A stretch of DNA of 64,000 nucleotides, taken from positions 1-64,000 of the forward strand of contig CALXZK010000007.1 of assembly GCA_944393225.1 (NCBI GenBank), given 5' to 3'. Origin of the DNA: an uncultured Alphaproteobacteria bacterium (lineage in GTDB: Bacteria > Pseudomonadota > Alphaproteobacteria > RF32 > CAG-239). A program made the position numbers and the translations under genes. Shown piece by piece: positions 51,849-61,361 of this stretch (position 1 is the stretch's first letter; the number at the start of each line of letters is the position of its first letter). The notes beneath the pieces are model-generated. The model was not told where the DNA came from. It did no database searches and saw nothing but the letters and a program-made list of their open reading frames with translations.

Positions 51849-52974
51849 GACTTAAGACCTCTTCGGGAACATGTTTTTTGCGACTGAACATTGTCGGATT
51901 GTAATAAAGTAATAAATATATGCATGCAAAAAGCGGTAATAATAAGTTGGCATAAATTAAAGATAATAAAGATATGTTGTTAACGGCAATGTTTGTTAAA
52001 GATAGATCTAATGCCAAAATGACAATCATTAAGGTAACGGAAATGGATATAATTTTGGTTTGACCGCGACGATTGAAGTTTCCGCAAAGTAAGCCAGTAC
52101 AAGCTAAAACAGCAAAAAGAAGGTTGAAGAAAGGATTGAGCAAGCGGCGGTTGCCTTCAACGAAAAAGCGGTTGGCTTCTTTTTTATCTAAATTTGGGTT
52201 GTTGCGAGCACTTAACAATTCTTCCAAACTTCTTTCTCTGACGCCGGCTTCTTTTTTGCGGTGGCTTTCTTGTATGCCGAAATCGACTGAATATCTGGCA
52301 AAAGATACAGATGTGAATTGTTGGCTCTTTTTATTAATTTCTTGGCGGGCACCGTTGACCATGATGATTTTGGGACCTTTATCGGTGTAAATAACACGAC
52401 CTTTTTCGGCAGATAGGGTTACTTTAGAGGCGGGATTTCTTTCATCATTGACCATAATTCCAGTGATGGAGCCGTCTTTTTCATGTGTGGTGATGAAAAC
52501 GGTTAAACCGTTTTGCAGAGTGGTAAATTCTCCTTCTCTGAGCATGAGATGAGAAACATCATTTTTCACTTTCCATTGTAGCTCGGCAAACTGTTTTTCC
52601 GACCATGGAATACCATAGTTGTATACAAAGATATTAAAGAAAGACATCAGCAATCCGAAAACAATGGCGGGAACGGCGCATTGAAGCGGGCTGATGCCGG
52701 CAGATTTCATAACAACCAACTCGCGGTCGGAAAGCATGCGGTTATAAACAAACAAAACAGCGGCAAATACGGCAATTGGTGCTAAAATGGTGAAAATTCT
52801 GGGCATTAAAAGTGAGGTGAGCTGTACGAATATGCTCATAGGAATCCCTTTGTTGGTTATCAATTCAACAAAGCGTAAAGACTGTGTCAGCCAAATAATG
52901 GACATTAATGAGAAGGTTACCAACAAAAAGCCCACGAATATTTGTCTGATTATGTAACGGTTTAATTTTTTCAT
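51841..52974 (-). CDS. lptF: LPS export permease LptF
   Basis: About 377 residues from the ATG at 52974 (MKKLNRYIIRQ); an upstream in-frame start at 53028 is less likely because it adds a polar leader before the first membrane segment. Three N-terminal and three C-terminal membrane segments flank a periplasmic jellyroll domain. Together with LptG (38424-39533) and LptB it drives LPS toward LptD. The gene overlaps lptD by 8 bases. Confidence 0.9.
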   Translation of the reverse strand: MKKLNRYIIRQIFVGFLLVTFSLMSIIWLTQSLRFVELITNKGIPMSIFVQLTSLLMPRIFTILAPIAVFAAVLFVYNRMLSDRELVVMKSAGISPLQCAVPAIVFGLLMSFFNIFVYNYGIPWSEKQFAELQWKVKNDVSHLMLREGEFTTLQNGLTVFITTHEKDGSITGIMVNDERNPASKVTLSAEKGRVIYTDKGPKIIMVNGARQEINKKSQQFTSVSFARYSVDFGIQESHRKKEAGVRERSLEELLSARNNPNLDKKEANRFFVEGNRRLLNPFFNLLFAVLACTGLLCGNFNRRGQTKIISISVTLMIVILALDLSLTNIAVNNISLLSLIYANLLLPLFACIYLLLYYNPTMFSRKKHVPEEVLSHD

Positions 52975-53072
52975 GCCGCCGATTTTTATTCTTTTTATAC
53001 CATTTTCTGCATATATGGTTAGTAACATACCTTTATTTCTAAATGAATCAATATTTTTTTACGGAATCAATC

Positions 53073-53573
53073 ATGAAAATACGTTATGCAGAGGTTTTTG
53101 ATGCTTTTTCCATCACAAAAATACAAAGCGACGGTTGGCAAAAAACATATACAGACATGTTGCCTGATGTTATTTTGCAAAAAAGAGCTTTTTCACAAGA
53201 GAGAGTTTTGCGCTGGGAGAATCGCCTGAAAGAGAGGCAACATATTGTTTTGGTTTCGGAAAATGAAAAAGGAATCGTAACAGGCTTTGTTTGGGGTGGA
53301 ATCGGAACAGATGCGCGAATCCTGATAAAGCACGAACTTTATGCTTTGTATGTTGATGATAGAGAACAGAATCGTGGATATGGTTCTGCTCTCTTAGCCG
53401 CTTTTGCTAAAGAAGTTCATGATGATTTTTATTTGTTTGCTCTTCGTGGTAATGAAAAAGCTCAAAACTTTTATCTTAAAAAAGGCGGAATCTTGAAACC
53501 CGAATTTGCCAAAAACCAAGAAGATGAAGGTTATTTTTTGAAAGAGGATTGTTTTTTCTTTCTTAAATCATAA
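53073..53573 (+). CDS. GNAT family N-acetyltransferase
   Basis: About 166 residues from ATG 53073 (MKIRYAEVFDA); an ATG at 53043 in the same frame would add ten residues. The acetyl-CoA site appears in LYALYVDDREQNRGYGSALL (Q/R-x-x-G-x-G/A variant NRGYGS) and ALRGNEKAQNFYLKKG. The substrate is unknown. It stands alone between the lptF and fabG gene groups. Confidence 0.85.
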   Translation: MKIRYAEVFDAFSITKIQSDGWQKTYTDMLPDVILQKRAFSQERVLRWENRLKERQHIVLVSENEKGIVTGFVWGGIGTDARILIKHELYALYVDDREQNRGYGSALLAAFAKEVHDDFYLFALRGNEKAQNFYLKKGGILKPEFAKNQEDEGYFLKEDCFFFLKS

Positions 53574-53574
53574 A

Positions 53575-53608
53575 AAAAGCACTTGTTCAAATTTGAGCAA
53601 GTGCTTTT
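53575..53608. terminator. Bidirectional terminator between the GNAT gene and fabG
   Basis: AAAAGCACTTG (53575-53585) pairs with CAAGTGCTTTT (53598-53608); the intervening TTCAAATTTGAG can extend the stem by internal pairing. A and T runs flank it. Confidence 0.88.
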
Positions 53609-53629
53609 GTTGTATCAAGGTATAAAACC

Positions 53630-54367
53630 TTAAATCATTGCCATACCACCGTTGATGTTGATGGTTTGACCGGTGATGTATTGAGCTTCATCAGAGGCCA
53701 AGAAAGCAACAACGTTAGCAATATCTTGAGCTTCACCAAGTTTGCCTTCAGGAATTTTTGCAAGCAAAGCAGCTTTAACATCATCAGGCAAAACATCGGT
53801 CATCGGAGTACGAATGAAACCCGGAGCAATAGAGTTTACGGTAATGCCGCGAGAACCAACTTCTTGAGCCAAGCATTTGTTCATAGCAATCATACCAGCT
53901 TTGGAAGCAGAGTAGTTTGCTTGACCAGCGTTTCCGGTTACACCAACAACAGATGCAATACCGATGATACGACCGAAACGACGTTTCATCATGCCGCGAA
54001 CAGCAGCTTTTGCCAATTTGAAGCCGGCAGAAAGGTTAACATCCAATACCAATTGCCAATCTTCATCGCTCATGCGCATGAACAAGTTATCTCTGGTTAA
54101 GCCGGCATTGTTTACCAAAATGTCAATGCGACCCAATTTTTCTTCAACTTTAGCAACCAAGTTTTTAACATCGTCAGCGTTGGTCAAGTTAGCTGTGAAA
54201 ACTTCTACGCGGTCACCCAATTCTTCTTTGAGTTTGAGCATGGGTTCTTCGCGCATATCGGTCAAAGCCAAAGTTGCGCCTTGTTTGTGCAAAGTGCGAG
54301 CAATTTTGTCGCCCAAACCACCGGCAGCACCGGTAATCAAAGCTACTTTATCATGTAATTCGAACAT
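53630..54367 (-). CDS. fabG: 3-oxoacyl-ACP reductase
   Basis: A 245-residue SDR that reduces 3-ketoacyl-ACP in fatty-acid elongation. Cofactor motif GAAGGLGDKI (about 13-22), NNAGLTRD, catalytic serine in IASVVG, and YSASK with tyrosine and lysine; the C-terminus ITGQTININGGMAM is typical. It follows fabD by 14 bp in the usual fab order; acpP and fabF are not present downstream. Confidence 0.95.
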   Translation of the reverse strand: MFELHDKVALITGAAGGLGDKIARTLHKQGATLALTDMREEPMLKLKEELGDRVEVFTANLTNADDVKNLVAKVEEKLGRIDILVNNAGLTRDNLFMRMSDEDWQLVLDVNLSAGFKLAKAAVRGMMKRRFGRIIGIASVVGVTGNAGQANYSASKAGMIAMNKCLAQEVGSRGITVNSIAPGFIRTPMTDVLPDDVKAALLAKIPEGKLGEAQDIANVVAFLASDEAQYITGQTININGGMAMI

Positions 54368-54381
54368 GTCTGTTTTCCTTA

Positions 54382-55332
54382 TTAAATTAAACTTTTAGCC
54401 AATTCTTCAATTTCAGCGGCTGTTCCGACTGAAATTGCATTAATTTCTTTGTCGCATCTCTTTACAAGACCGGACAAAACTTTACCGGCGCCGAGTTCTA
54501 CAACATCGGTTACACCGTTATTCTTCATGTAAGCAACACTTTCTCTCCAGCGAACAGAACCTGTTACTTGTTCGATTAAGTGTTGAATGATTTCTTCTTT
54601 TTTGCTGATGGCAGAAGCCAAAACATTGGCAATCAACGGAATGTTGGCATCATGAGCTTTAACTTCGTGCAAGGCTTTGGCCATAACTTCGGCAGCCGGT
54701 TTCATCAACGGGCTGTGGAACGGAGCACTTACAGGGAGTTTTAAGCAGCGTTTGGCACCAAATTCGGGACCGGCAATTTCAACGGCCTTGTCAATAGCTC
54801 CCATATGACCGGAGATAACAATTTGTCCGTCTGAGTTGTCATTGGCACATACGCAAACATTGTTTTCATCAGCACATGCATCAGCCAATTCGCGTACTTT
54901 TTCTGCGCTCAAACCGATAACGGCAGCCATACCGCCAACACCTAACGGAACGGCTTTTTGCATGGCATTACCGCGGGTACGCAATAATTTTGCTGTGTCT
55001 GTTAATGAGAAAACACCTGCAGCGCAAGCAGCTGAATATTCACCTAAAGAGTGTCCGGCAACAAAAGAGGCTTTATCTTTGAGGTTGATGCCGAATTCTT
55101 TTTCCAGAACTCTGACAACAGCCATAGAGTTTGCCATCAATGCCGGTTGTGCGTTGCTGGTCATTGTTAAGTCCGCTTCCGGACCTTCTACCATAATTTT
55201 GAATAAGTCTTGATTTAAGGCTTCATTGACTTCTTCGAAAACTTCTTTGGCTGACTTAAAGTTCTCAGCCAGTTCTTTTCCCATGCCGACAAATTGAGAT
55301 CCTTGTCCGGGGAATACGAAAGCTCTAGTCAT
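54382..55332 (-). CDS. fabD: Malonyl-CoA:ACP transacylase
   Basis: A 316-residue acyltransferase that loads malonate onto ACP. FPGQGSQ near the N-terminus, the nucleophile serine in GHSLGEYSA (about 92-100), and the histidine in APFHSPLM are all present. The length is normal. It starts the fabD-fabG pair; the region upstream to 55510 is shared with the divergent HIT gene. Confidence 0.96.
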   Translation of the reverse strand: MTRAFVFPGQGSQFVGMGKELAENFKSAKEVFEEVNEALNQDLFKIMVEGPEADLTMTSNAQPALMANSMAVVRVLEKEFGINLKDKASFVAGHSLGEYSAACAAGVFSLTDTAKLLRTRGNAMQKAVPLGVGGMAAVIGLSAEKVRELADACADENNVCVCANDNSDGQIVISGHMGAIDKAVEIAGPEFGAKRCLKLPVSAPFHSPLMKPAAEVMAKALHEVKAHDANIPLIANVLASAISKKEEIIQHLIEQVTGSVRWRESVAYMKNNGVTDVVELGAGKVLSGLVKRCDKEINAISVGTAAEIEELAKSLI

Positions 55333-55433
55333 TCATTGTCTTCCTTATTATTAATATCAGGAAAAGCATTATCTTATAGAACGAAAAAGTCAAGTATTTA
55401 AAGCCTTTTATAAACTTGAATCGTTAATCTTTA

Positions 55434-55448
55434 TTAATTACATATTAA
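55434..55448. promoter_or_regulatory. CtrA-type site upstream of the HIT gene
   Basis: TTAA-TTACATA-TTAA matches the TTAA-N7-TTAA pattern, 63 bp before the HIT start and about 0.6 kb before ftsK. In DNA this AT-rich a single match may be accidental. Confidence 0.25.
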
Positions 55449-55510
55449 TCAATTAAGTCTATAACCCTTATATATTGATTAAAAAAACAAGTTGAATGCG
55501 AGAGGTTAAA

Positions 55511-55969
55511 ATGTTTGAACTTGTTCCGGCTTTGGCTAAAAAAGCTCATGTTATTGATTTGAAGCTTTGTTCCGTTTTGTTTGAAGATAATGCTCTTTAC
55601 CCTTGGGTGATTTTGGTTCCGAGGGTGGCAAATGTTAAAAACATGCTCGGTCTTTGCATGGAAGACAGATTGCAGCTCATGCGAGAGATTGACTTATGTG
55701 AAGAGGTTATGGCAGAAAACTTTCCTCATGACCAGACCAATGTGGCTGCCATCGGCAATCTTTGTCCGCAACTTCATGTTCACATCGTTTGCCGCAAAAA
55801 AGGTGATCCGGATTGGCCGACAACGGTTTGGAATAATCATTCAGAGCCTTATAAACCGGAAGATAAAGAAGCTAATATTGCCAAAATTAAACGTGCTATC
55901 ATGATTAAACAAACCGATCCAAAGTATATGCAAGGTATGCATAAGCCGGATTACAGCACTTTTGAGTGA
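55511..55969 (+). CDS. HIT-domain protein
   Basis: About 152 residues from ATG 55511, preceded by GAGAGG; an ATG at 55496 would add five residues. The histidine triad is Q87-L-H89-V-H91, with glutamine replacing the first histidine as in one well-populated bacterial subfamily. These proteins hydrolyse nucleoside phosphoramidates or dinucleotides; the substrate is not known. It precedes ftsK in the same direction with a 70-bp gap. Confidence 0.85.
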   Translation: MFELVPALAKKAHVIDLKLCSVLFEDNALYPWVILVPRVANVKNMLGLCMEDRLQLMREIDLCEEVMAENFPHDQTNVAAIGNLCPQLHVHIVCRKKGDPDWPTTVWNNHSEPYKPEDKEANIAKIKRAIMIKQTDPKYMQGMHKPDYSTFE

Positions 55970-56039
55970 TAATTAAGAATATTTTGATAATTTATGCTTA
56001 TACTTCCCTGTATATAATCATTTATGGGTATTAAGGTTC

Positions 56040-58322
56040 ATGGCGAAAAAGAAGAAAAAAGAAAAAAGTTTTGCGGCAAAGCTCGGAATCAGGCTGTTAG
56101 GTCTGGTTTTGATGTTTTTATCCCTTTTTATGATTGTAAGTATTTTCTTTTTTAACCCGTTTGATTCCTCCTATAATACGGCATCAGCCGAAGTACACAA
56201 TATGTTAGGAAGCATGGGGGCTTTGTGTTCAGACTTTATCTTATCTTGGTTTGGCTATGCTTTGCCTCTGTTTTTGATTGCGCCTTTTGTTTGGGGATAT
56301 CATCTCTTGCGATTGCGCGAAGTGATTAATCCTTACAGCCGCATTTTTGCTTTTGGTTTCGGTATATTTTGTTTTTCTGTTTTGCTCAGTTTGGTTCCGC
56401 AAACTTGGGGCTTTGGCAAAATTGGCGGAAATATAGGCGTGTTTTTTGCCCGCCATTTATTGACGTTGTTTAACACAATCTATGTTTATGCCTACGGAAA
56501 ATATATTTTTGCCCTTATTTTGTTTGTTTTAGCCTTTTTGGCTTTTGATTTTGCCGTTGGTATTACTTATAAAAATTGGTTTGCTTGGTTTAGAAAAGCT
56601 TATGAGTTTTGTGCTCGCGGAGCCAACTTGTTGGCACAATGTTGCTACGGAATTTTCAATTTTGGACGTCGCTTCAAAAAAGAAAATGATGAGCAACGCG
56701 TGGTTAAGCCTAAAAAGACAAAAGAGCGTAAAGAACCTAAAGTTTCCGATAGTTCTCCCGCTGCTGAAAAAATGGTTGCAAAAATGTCTGTTGCCAAAAA
56801 CAAAGAAGTTGATGACGGTTATCAAAAACCGAGTGTCAATTTGCTTTCCATGGTCAAAGATAAAAATGCCGGTCAAGTTAATGAAAAAGAGCTTGAAGCC
56901 ATTGCCAGAGATTTGGAAAATGTTTTGCAGGAATTTGGTGTTAACGGCAAAATTGTTAAAGTGCGTCCCGGTCCGGTTGTTACCTTGTATGAGTTGGAGC
57001 CTGCTCCCGGTACCAAAACAGCTCGAGTTATCGGCTTGGCTGATGATATTGCTCGCTCAATGTCTGTTGTATCGGTTCGTATTGCCGTGGTTCCCGGCTC
57101 TAATACCATCGGTATTGAAATGCCGAATGCCAAACGCGAAACCGTATGGCTCAGAGAACTTCTGGAAGATAAAGCTTTTGAAGAATCCAAAAATATTCTT
57201 AACGTGGTTTTGGGTAAAGATATCGGTGGTCGTAACGTTTATGCCGACTTATCTAAAATGCCGCACTTGTTGGTTGCCGGTACCACAGGTTCCGGTAAAT
57301 CTGTCGGTGTGAACTCTATGATTTTGTCGCTTCTCTACAGAATGCGCCCTGATGAATGCAAACTCATCATGATTGACCCGAAAATGCTTGAGTTCTCCAT
57401 GTATAACGGTATTCCGCATTTGCTTACACCGGTGATTACCGATCCGGCTAAAGCGGTTATCGGTTTGAAATGGGCAGTGCGTGAAATGGAAGACCGTTAT
57501 CGTGCGATGGCCAAACTCAATGTGCGCAATATTGTCGGTTATAACCAAAAACTTAAAGAACTTCGTGCCAGCGGCGAAAAGGTTACACGTACCGTCCAAA
57601 CCGGATTTGATAAAGAAACCGGACAGCCGATTTATGAAGAACAAGATTTAGATTTAACCCCGTTGCCTTACATTGTGATTGTGGTCGATGAAATGGCAGA
57701 TTTGATGCTTGTTGCCGGTAAGGAAGTGGAAGCCGCCATTCAGCGTTTGGCACAGATGGCTCGTGCCGCAGGCTTGCACCTCATTATGTCCACCCAACGT
57801 CCGTCTGTGGATGTTATCACCGGTACGATTAAGGCAAACTTCCCGACGCGTATCAGTTTTCAAGTTACCTCAAAAATCGATAGTCGTACCATTTTGGGTG
57901 AGCAAGGCGCCGAACAGCTCCTTGGTATGGGTGATATGCTCTATATGCCTGCCGGTCAAAGACCATTGCGTGTTCATGGTAGCTTTGTTAAAGACAGCGA
58001 AGTTGAAAAAGTGGTTGAATTTTTGAAATCACAAAAAGAGCCGGAATATGTTGAAGGTGTGACCGAAGGTGAGCTTAATGAAAAAGGCTCATCAGGTTCA
58101 GCCGTGTTTGATAAAACCGGTATGGGCGGCGGTGACGGCGGCGATGAGGACTTGTATGCGCAAGCAGTGGAAATTGTCCGTAACGATAAAAAAGCCTCAA
58201 CCTCATACATTCAACGCAAACTACGTATCGGTTACAACCGTGCCGCATCTTTGATTGAACGTATGGAAGAAGAAGGTGTGATTTCGGCAGCCGACCATGT
58301 TGGTCGTCGAGAGGTTTTGTAA
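56040..58322 (+). CDS. ftsK: DNA translocase FtsK
   Basis: A 760-residue FtsK/SpoIIIE translocase. About four membrane segments lie in residues 18-185, followed by a charged linker (210-270), alpha-beta motor domain with Walker A GTTGSGKSVGVN (about 414-425) and the VVDEMADLM Walker B region, and a C-terminal gamma winged helix (about 690-760) for sequence-directed translocation and XerD activation. It pumps DNA at the division septum. The linker is short compared with E. coli FtsK, giving a total typical of alphaproteobacteria. Confidence 0.96.
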   Translation: MAKKKKKEKSFAAKLGIRLLGLVLMFLSLFMIVSIFFFNPFDSSYNTASAEVHNMLGSMGALCSDFILSWFGYALPLFLIAPFVWGYHLLRLREVINPYSRIFAFGFGIFCFSVLLSLVPQTWGFGKIGGNIGVFFARHLLTLFNTIYVYAYGKYIFALILFVLAFLAFDFAVGITYKNWFAWFRKAYEFCARGANLLAQCCYGIFNFGRRFKKENDEQRVVKPKKTKERKEPKVSDSSPAAEKMVAKMSVAKNKEVDDGYQKPSVNLLSMVKDKNAGQVNEKELEAIARDLENVLQEFGVNGKIVKVRPGPVVTLYELEPAPGTKTARVIGLADDIARSMSVVSVRIAVVPGSNTIGIEMPNAKRETVWLRELLEDKAFEESKNILNVVLGKDIGGRNVYADLSKMPHLLVAGTTGSGKSVGVNSMILSLLYRMRPDECKLIMIDPKMLEFSMYNGIPHLLTPVITDPAKAVIGLKWAVREMEDRYRAMAKLNVRNIVGYNQKLKELRASGEKVTRTVQTGFDKETGQPIYEEQDLDLTPLPYIVIVVDEMADLMLVAGKEVEAAIQRLAQMARAAGLHLIMSTQRPSVDVITGTIKANFPTRISFQVTSKIDSRTILGEQGAEQLLGMGDMLYMPAGQRPLRVHGSFVKDSEVEKVVEFLKSQKEPEYVEGVTEGELNEKGSSGSAVFDKTGMGGGDGGDEDLYAQAVEIVRNDKKASTSYIQRKLRIGYNRAASLIERMEEEGVISAADHVGRREVL

Positions 58323-58349
58323 GACTATACCTACCAAATTATCAACAAA

Positions 58350-58383
58350 AAAACCGCTGATTGATAAAAAAATCAGCGGTTTT
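58350..58383. terminator. Bidirectional terminator between ftsK and grpE
   Basis: AAACCGCTGATT (58351-58362) pairs perfectly with AATCAGCGGTTT (58371-58382), flanked by A and T runs. Confidence 0.92.
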
Positions 58384-58405
58384 GGTATGTATATTTTTTA
58401 TCTTT

Positions 58406-59014
58406 TTATTCGCCACCTTTAGAAACCACAACCATGGCTTCACGCAAAATACGGTCATTAATCATGTAGCCGGTTTGCAGTTCGGCAATAACGGTGCCGT
58501 TCGGTTTGCTTTTATCTTCAACTTCTTGAATAACTTGATGGAAATTGGGGTCAAAATGTTTGTTCAAAACTTCCATTTTGGTGATACCGTGTTTGTTGAA
58601 CACTTTCATCAACTCGGTCTCGGTCATCTCAACACCTTTGAGCAAATCTTGGCAATTTTCGGCATTTTGAGCGGCAGCTTCAATAGCGCGGTGCAGATTA
58701 TCAGCCACGGTCAGTAAGTTTTTAGCAAAGGAGGAAATAGCGTATTTGTTGTTTTTTTCAATTTCTTGAGCGCAACGTTTTTTGGTATTTTCACTTTCGG
58801 CCAAAGCTCTTAAATATTCATCTTTGAGGTGAGCATTTTCAAGGCGCAAACTTTCAATATTGTCTTTTTCAATTTGTGAAAAATCACCTGCTTCGGCTAT
58901 CTCTTTCGCCATTTCTTCTTCACTTAAATTAGCTTCATTTTCGGTAGGAACATCATTAACATCAAATGTTGTGTTTTCAGCCGGTTTTTCTTCATTATTT
59001 TTATCTTTTGTCAT
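58406..59014 (-). CDS. grpE: Nucleotide exchange factor GrpE
   Basis: A 202-residue DnaK co-chaperone. An acidic N-terminal tail (1-50) is followed by a long helix (about 55-120) and a C-terminal beta-domain containing the family signature around NPNFHQVIQEVEDKS and LQTGYMINDRILREAMVVV. AGAGGA precedes the start. hrcA, often adjacent in alphaproteobacteria, is absent, and no CIRCE element is seen upstream. Confidence 0.95.
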   Translation of the reverse strand: MTKDKNNEEKPAENTTFDVNDVPTENEANLSEEEMAKEIAEAGDFSQIEKDNIESLRLENAHLKDEYLRALAESENTKKRCAQEIEKNNKYAISSFAKNLLTVADNLHRAIEAAAQNAENCQDLLKGVEMTETELMKVFNKHGITKMEVLNKHFDPNFHQVIQEVEDKSKPNGTVIAELQTGYMINDRILREAMVVVSKGGE

Positions 59015-59057
59015 GCGATTCCTCTTTACAAATCAACTTATCGATTTTATATTTAGA

Positions 59058-59086
59058 TATCTAGTGATAATTGACGCACAAGTCAA
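59058..59086 (-). promoter_or_regulatory. Possible grpE promoter
   Basis: On the minus strand TTGACT (59081-59086) and TAGATA (59058-59063) are separated by 17 bp, about 44 bp before the grpE ATG. The -35 is good, the -10 weak. The CTTGAC start also resembles a heat-shock sigma-32 element. Confidence 0.3.
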
Positions 59087-59153
59087 GTATCTAACCTCAA
59101 TTATCAAATAAATTTGACGCTAAATTAATTATTAAAGGCAGAAGGGTTTAGTC

Positions 59154-61193
59154 ATGAATAATAATGTTGCCATCACAGGTTCCGATGCGCAGTATAAATT
59201 TTTAGAGAAAGATTTTAATAAAAAGAAAAAGTTTTCAATTATCTATTCTGTCTGTAATAATCCTCATTTAAAAGAAATTCAGAATATTTCCCGTAGTCAA
59301 TGCTTGGGGCGTTTTTCTTGGCCCGAGATTGATAAAATTAATACATGGATGGTTTCGGCTGAAACCGGAACATTTATGAAATGGGGCGGCTTGGGTATGA
59401 TTGCCTCCGAACTACCGGAAGCTTTTAATAAAACTTTTGGGGCACAAGGTCATCGTTGCACGGTTGTAACCCCAATGTATTTGGGTAATACCGGAAAGAA
59501 AAAAGCCGAGCTTAACGGTGATATTTATCTCGGGGCGGAGGGAAAAAGCATCAAGGTCAAAAAAATTAAGACCATTCACGTTCCTTTCTTTGGTAATCGT
59601 GCTGTTTTGAGCCGCTTTGCCGTTAATGTCTATACGGCAAAATTTGATAATACCGATTACATTTTTTTAGAGAGCGATAGGTTCTTTTCTATTAATCCGA
59701 GCCCAAAAAATGTTTCGGCACAAGACGGTTGCTATGTCTTGAATGAATTTAACGTTAATGAGGTTGAGCGTTTTGCGTTCTTTTCTAAAGCCGTTTATGA
59801 GCTCTTAGAAACAATTGCTTGCAAAAACTGCCGTGAAATTGCTTTGCCGAATGTGATTTTGGCAAATGATTGGCACGTGGGTGCTTTGTCCGGCTTGACC
59901 AAATATTTTACTTTGGCACAAATTGATGCCGGAATTTTAGATGAAAAAATTGTTCGTCAGCTCAAAAATATTCCGATTATTCATATTGCACACCACTTTG
60001 GTTATCAGGGTTGGGATTACGATAATACATCAAAAATTCTTAACTCTTTGTATGAAAATTTGGCAACAACCGTGTTTAAAAATGCCAAGACTGTTAAAAA
60101 CAGTAACCCCAGAGCCGTGAATAGTTTGGTCATTTCCGATTGCTACAATCAGGCAGCTTGTAATGTCTTTACAGCAGACAGAATTGTGACTGTTTCCAAA
60201 AATTATATGGAAGAGGTTTCTAAAGAACTTGAGCTTGGCTTGGATTTTCGTGATGTCTTAAAAATCAGAAAAGACCACCGTAATTTTTACGGCATTGTCA
60301 ATGGATATGATAAAAAGCTGATTGCGCCGCTCAAAGATAAAATTGAGGCAATTAACGCTTATTTCAAAACCACCGATTTCAAATATTTTGATGCTGAACA
60401 CTTAGATGTTAAACTTCATAACAAGCAAGAGTTTATCAAGCTCATTTCTAAAATTGCCAAAGACAAGGCTTATAAAGATGAGGTCATTCCTCTGATTGAT
60501 ATTTATAAATTTGCCGATATTGAAAAATCGGTTCAAAATGTGGCTAAAACGCCCGTCTTTTGCATGACCAGCCGCTTGGTTGAACAAAAAGGTTATGATA
60601 TTGCCGCCAAAGCCATTTTGAATGTTTTGGAAAATCACACTTACCGCGAATATCCGATTTTTGTTCTCGGTGGCGCCGGTGATAAAGATTATTTCAAACA
60701 GCTTCTGGAAAAACTGAAAGATGAGGTGGCAAAAGTCAGTCCGATTGCCGCTAAACGCATTTTTGTTTTCCGTGGTTATAAAGATGAGTTTGCCTACGCC
60801 ATTCAGCTTGCTGCCGATTTTTATATGATGCCTTCTCGTTTTGAGCCTTGCGGGTTGACGCAAATGGAAGCTATGGCAAAAGGTGCTTTGCCGGTGGCAA
60901 CATCAACCGGTGGTTTGGTTGATACCATTGAAGAAGGTGTTGATGGTTTTAGAACCGAAGTTTTCTTTGCCAAAAAACAACATGTTTATGGTAACAACAT
61001 AACGGCGCGTCGCGTTAAAAATAACAATAATGCTTATACCGAAACCCTAAATCATGCCATCAATACATTTTTTGCCAAACCCGAAAAAATCAAGCGTATG
61101 CAAGCAGCCGCTATGTGCAAAGATTTTAGTTGGGATATTGAAGGCGGTTCAGTTTATAAGTACTTTAACTTGCTTAAAACCGGTCAACTGTAA
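59154..61193 (+). CDS. glgA: Glycogen synthase (GT5 family)
   Basis: A 679-residue ADP-glucose-type glycogen/starch synthase. The glucose-nucleotide binding motif is K76-W-G-G-L-G; NDWHVGAL and IAHHFGYQGWD follow in the first Rossmann domain; the second domain has SRLVEQKGYD and the E-x7-E region in SRFEPCGLTQMEAMAKG (about 561-577). About 50 residues precede the usual start and there are internal insertions, so it is some 200 residues longer than E. coli GlgA (477). No glgC, glgB or glgP is near. It is followed by structured repeat copy 4 and divides grpE from rph. Confidence 0.88.
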   Translation: MNNNVAITGSDAQYKFLEKDFNKKKKFSIIYSVCNNPHLKEIQNISRSQCLGRFSWPEIDKINTWMVSAETGTFMKWGGLGMIASELPEAFNKTFGAQGHRCTVVTPMYLGNTGKKKAELNGDIYLGAEGKSIKVKKIKTIHVPFFGNRAVLSRFAVNVYTAKFDNTDYIFLESDRFFSINPSPKNVSAQDGCYVLNEFNVNEVERFAFFSKAVYELLETIACKNCREIALPNVILANDWHVGALSGLTKYFTLAQIDAGILDEKIVRQLKNIPIIHIAHHFGYQGWDYDNTSKILNSLYENLATTVFKNAKTVKNSNPRAVNSLVISDCYNQAACNVFTADRIVTVSKNYMEEVSKELELGLDFRDVLKIRKDHRNFYGIVNGYDKKLIAPLKDKIEAINAYFKTTDFKYFDAEHLDVKLHNKQEFIKLISKIAKDKAYKDEVIPLIDIYKFADIEKSVQNVAKTPVFCMTSRLVEQKGYDIAAKAILNVLENHTYREYPIFVLGGAGDKDYFKQLLEKLKDEVAKVSPIAAKRIFVFRGYKDEFAYAIQLAADFYMMPSRFEPCGLTQMEAMAKGALPVATSTGGLVDTIEEGVDGFRTEVFFAKKQHVYGNNITARRVKNNNNAYTETLNHAINTFFAKPEKIKRMQAAAMCKDFSWDIEGGSVYKYFNLLKTGQL

Positions 61194-61269
61194 AAACTCA
61201 TATAACGGAAAACTAATACAGAAACTGCGAATAAAATTTTTCGGTCATTTACTAATATGTAACAATTCC

Positions 61270-61361
61270 GACTAAGGCTTTGCTCTGAAAGCTGTCGCAT
61301 TCTGACAAAGCCAAGTCTCATTGCGTCTCCTTAAAGAAAGCACATTTAAGGTGCTTTCTTT
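61270..61361 (+). ncRNA. Possible small structured RNA with its own terminator
   Basis: GACTAAGGCTTTG (61270-61282) pairs with CAAAGCCAAGTC (61306-61317) around a 23-base loop, followed by a 15-base linker and the perfect terminator-like stem at 61333-61361. The layout is that of a small RNA of about 90-100 nt or a 3' UTR structure of glgA. I do not recognise a known RNA family. Confidence 0.35.
61333..61361 (+). terminator. Terminator-like hairpin between glgA and rph
   Basis: AAAGAAAGCAC (61333-61343) and GTGCTTTCTTT (61351-61361) form a perfect 11-bp stem with a 7-base loop. The following T-run is short. Confidence 0.75.

Noticed and set aside
55394-55402. GTATTTAAA, the complement of the first nine bases of the origin-domain motif
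   Set aside because: The flanking bases do not fit the remaining six positions.
59015-59153. CIRCE element searched for upstream of grpE
   Set aside because: No TTAGCACTC-N9-GAGTGCTAA-like inverted repeat is present.
61270-61361. tRNA-like or tmRNA-like fold
   Set aside because: There are only two stems, no acceptor stem and no T-loop sequence, so a tRNA or tmRNA is excluded.
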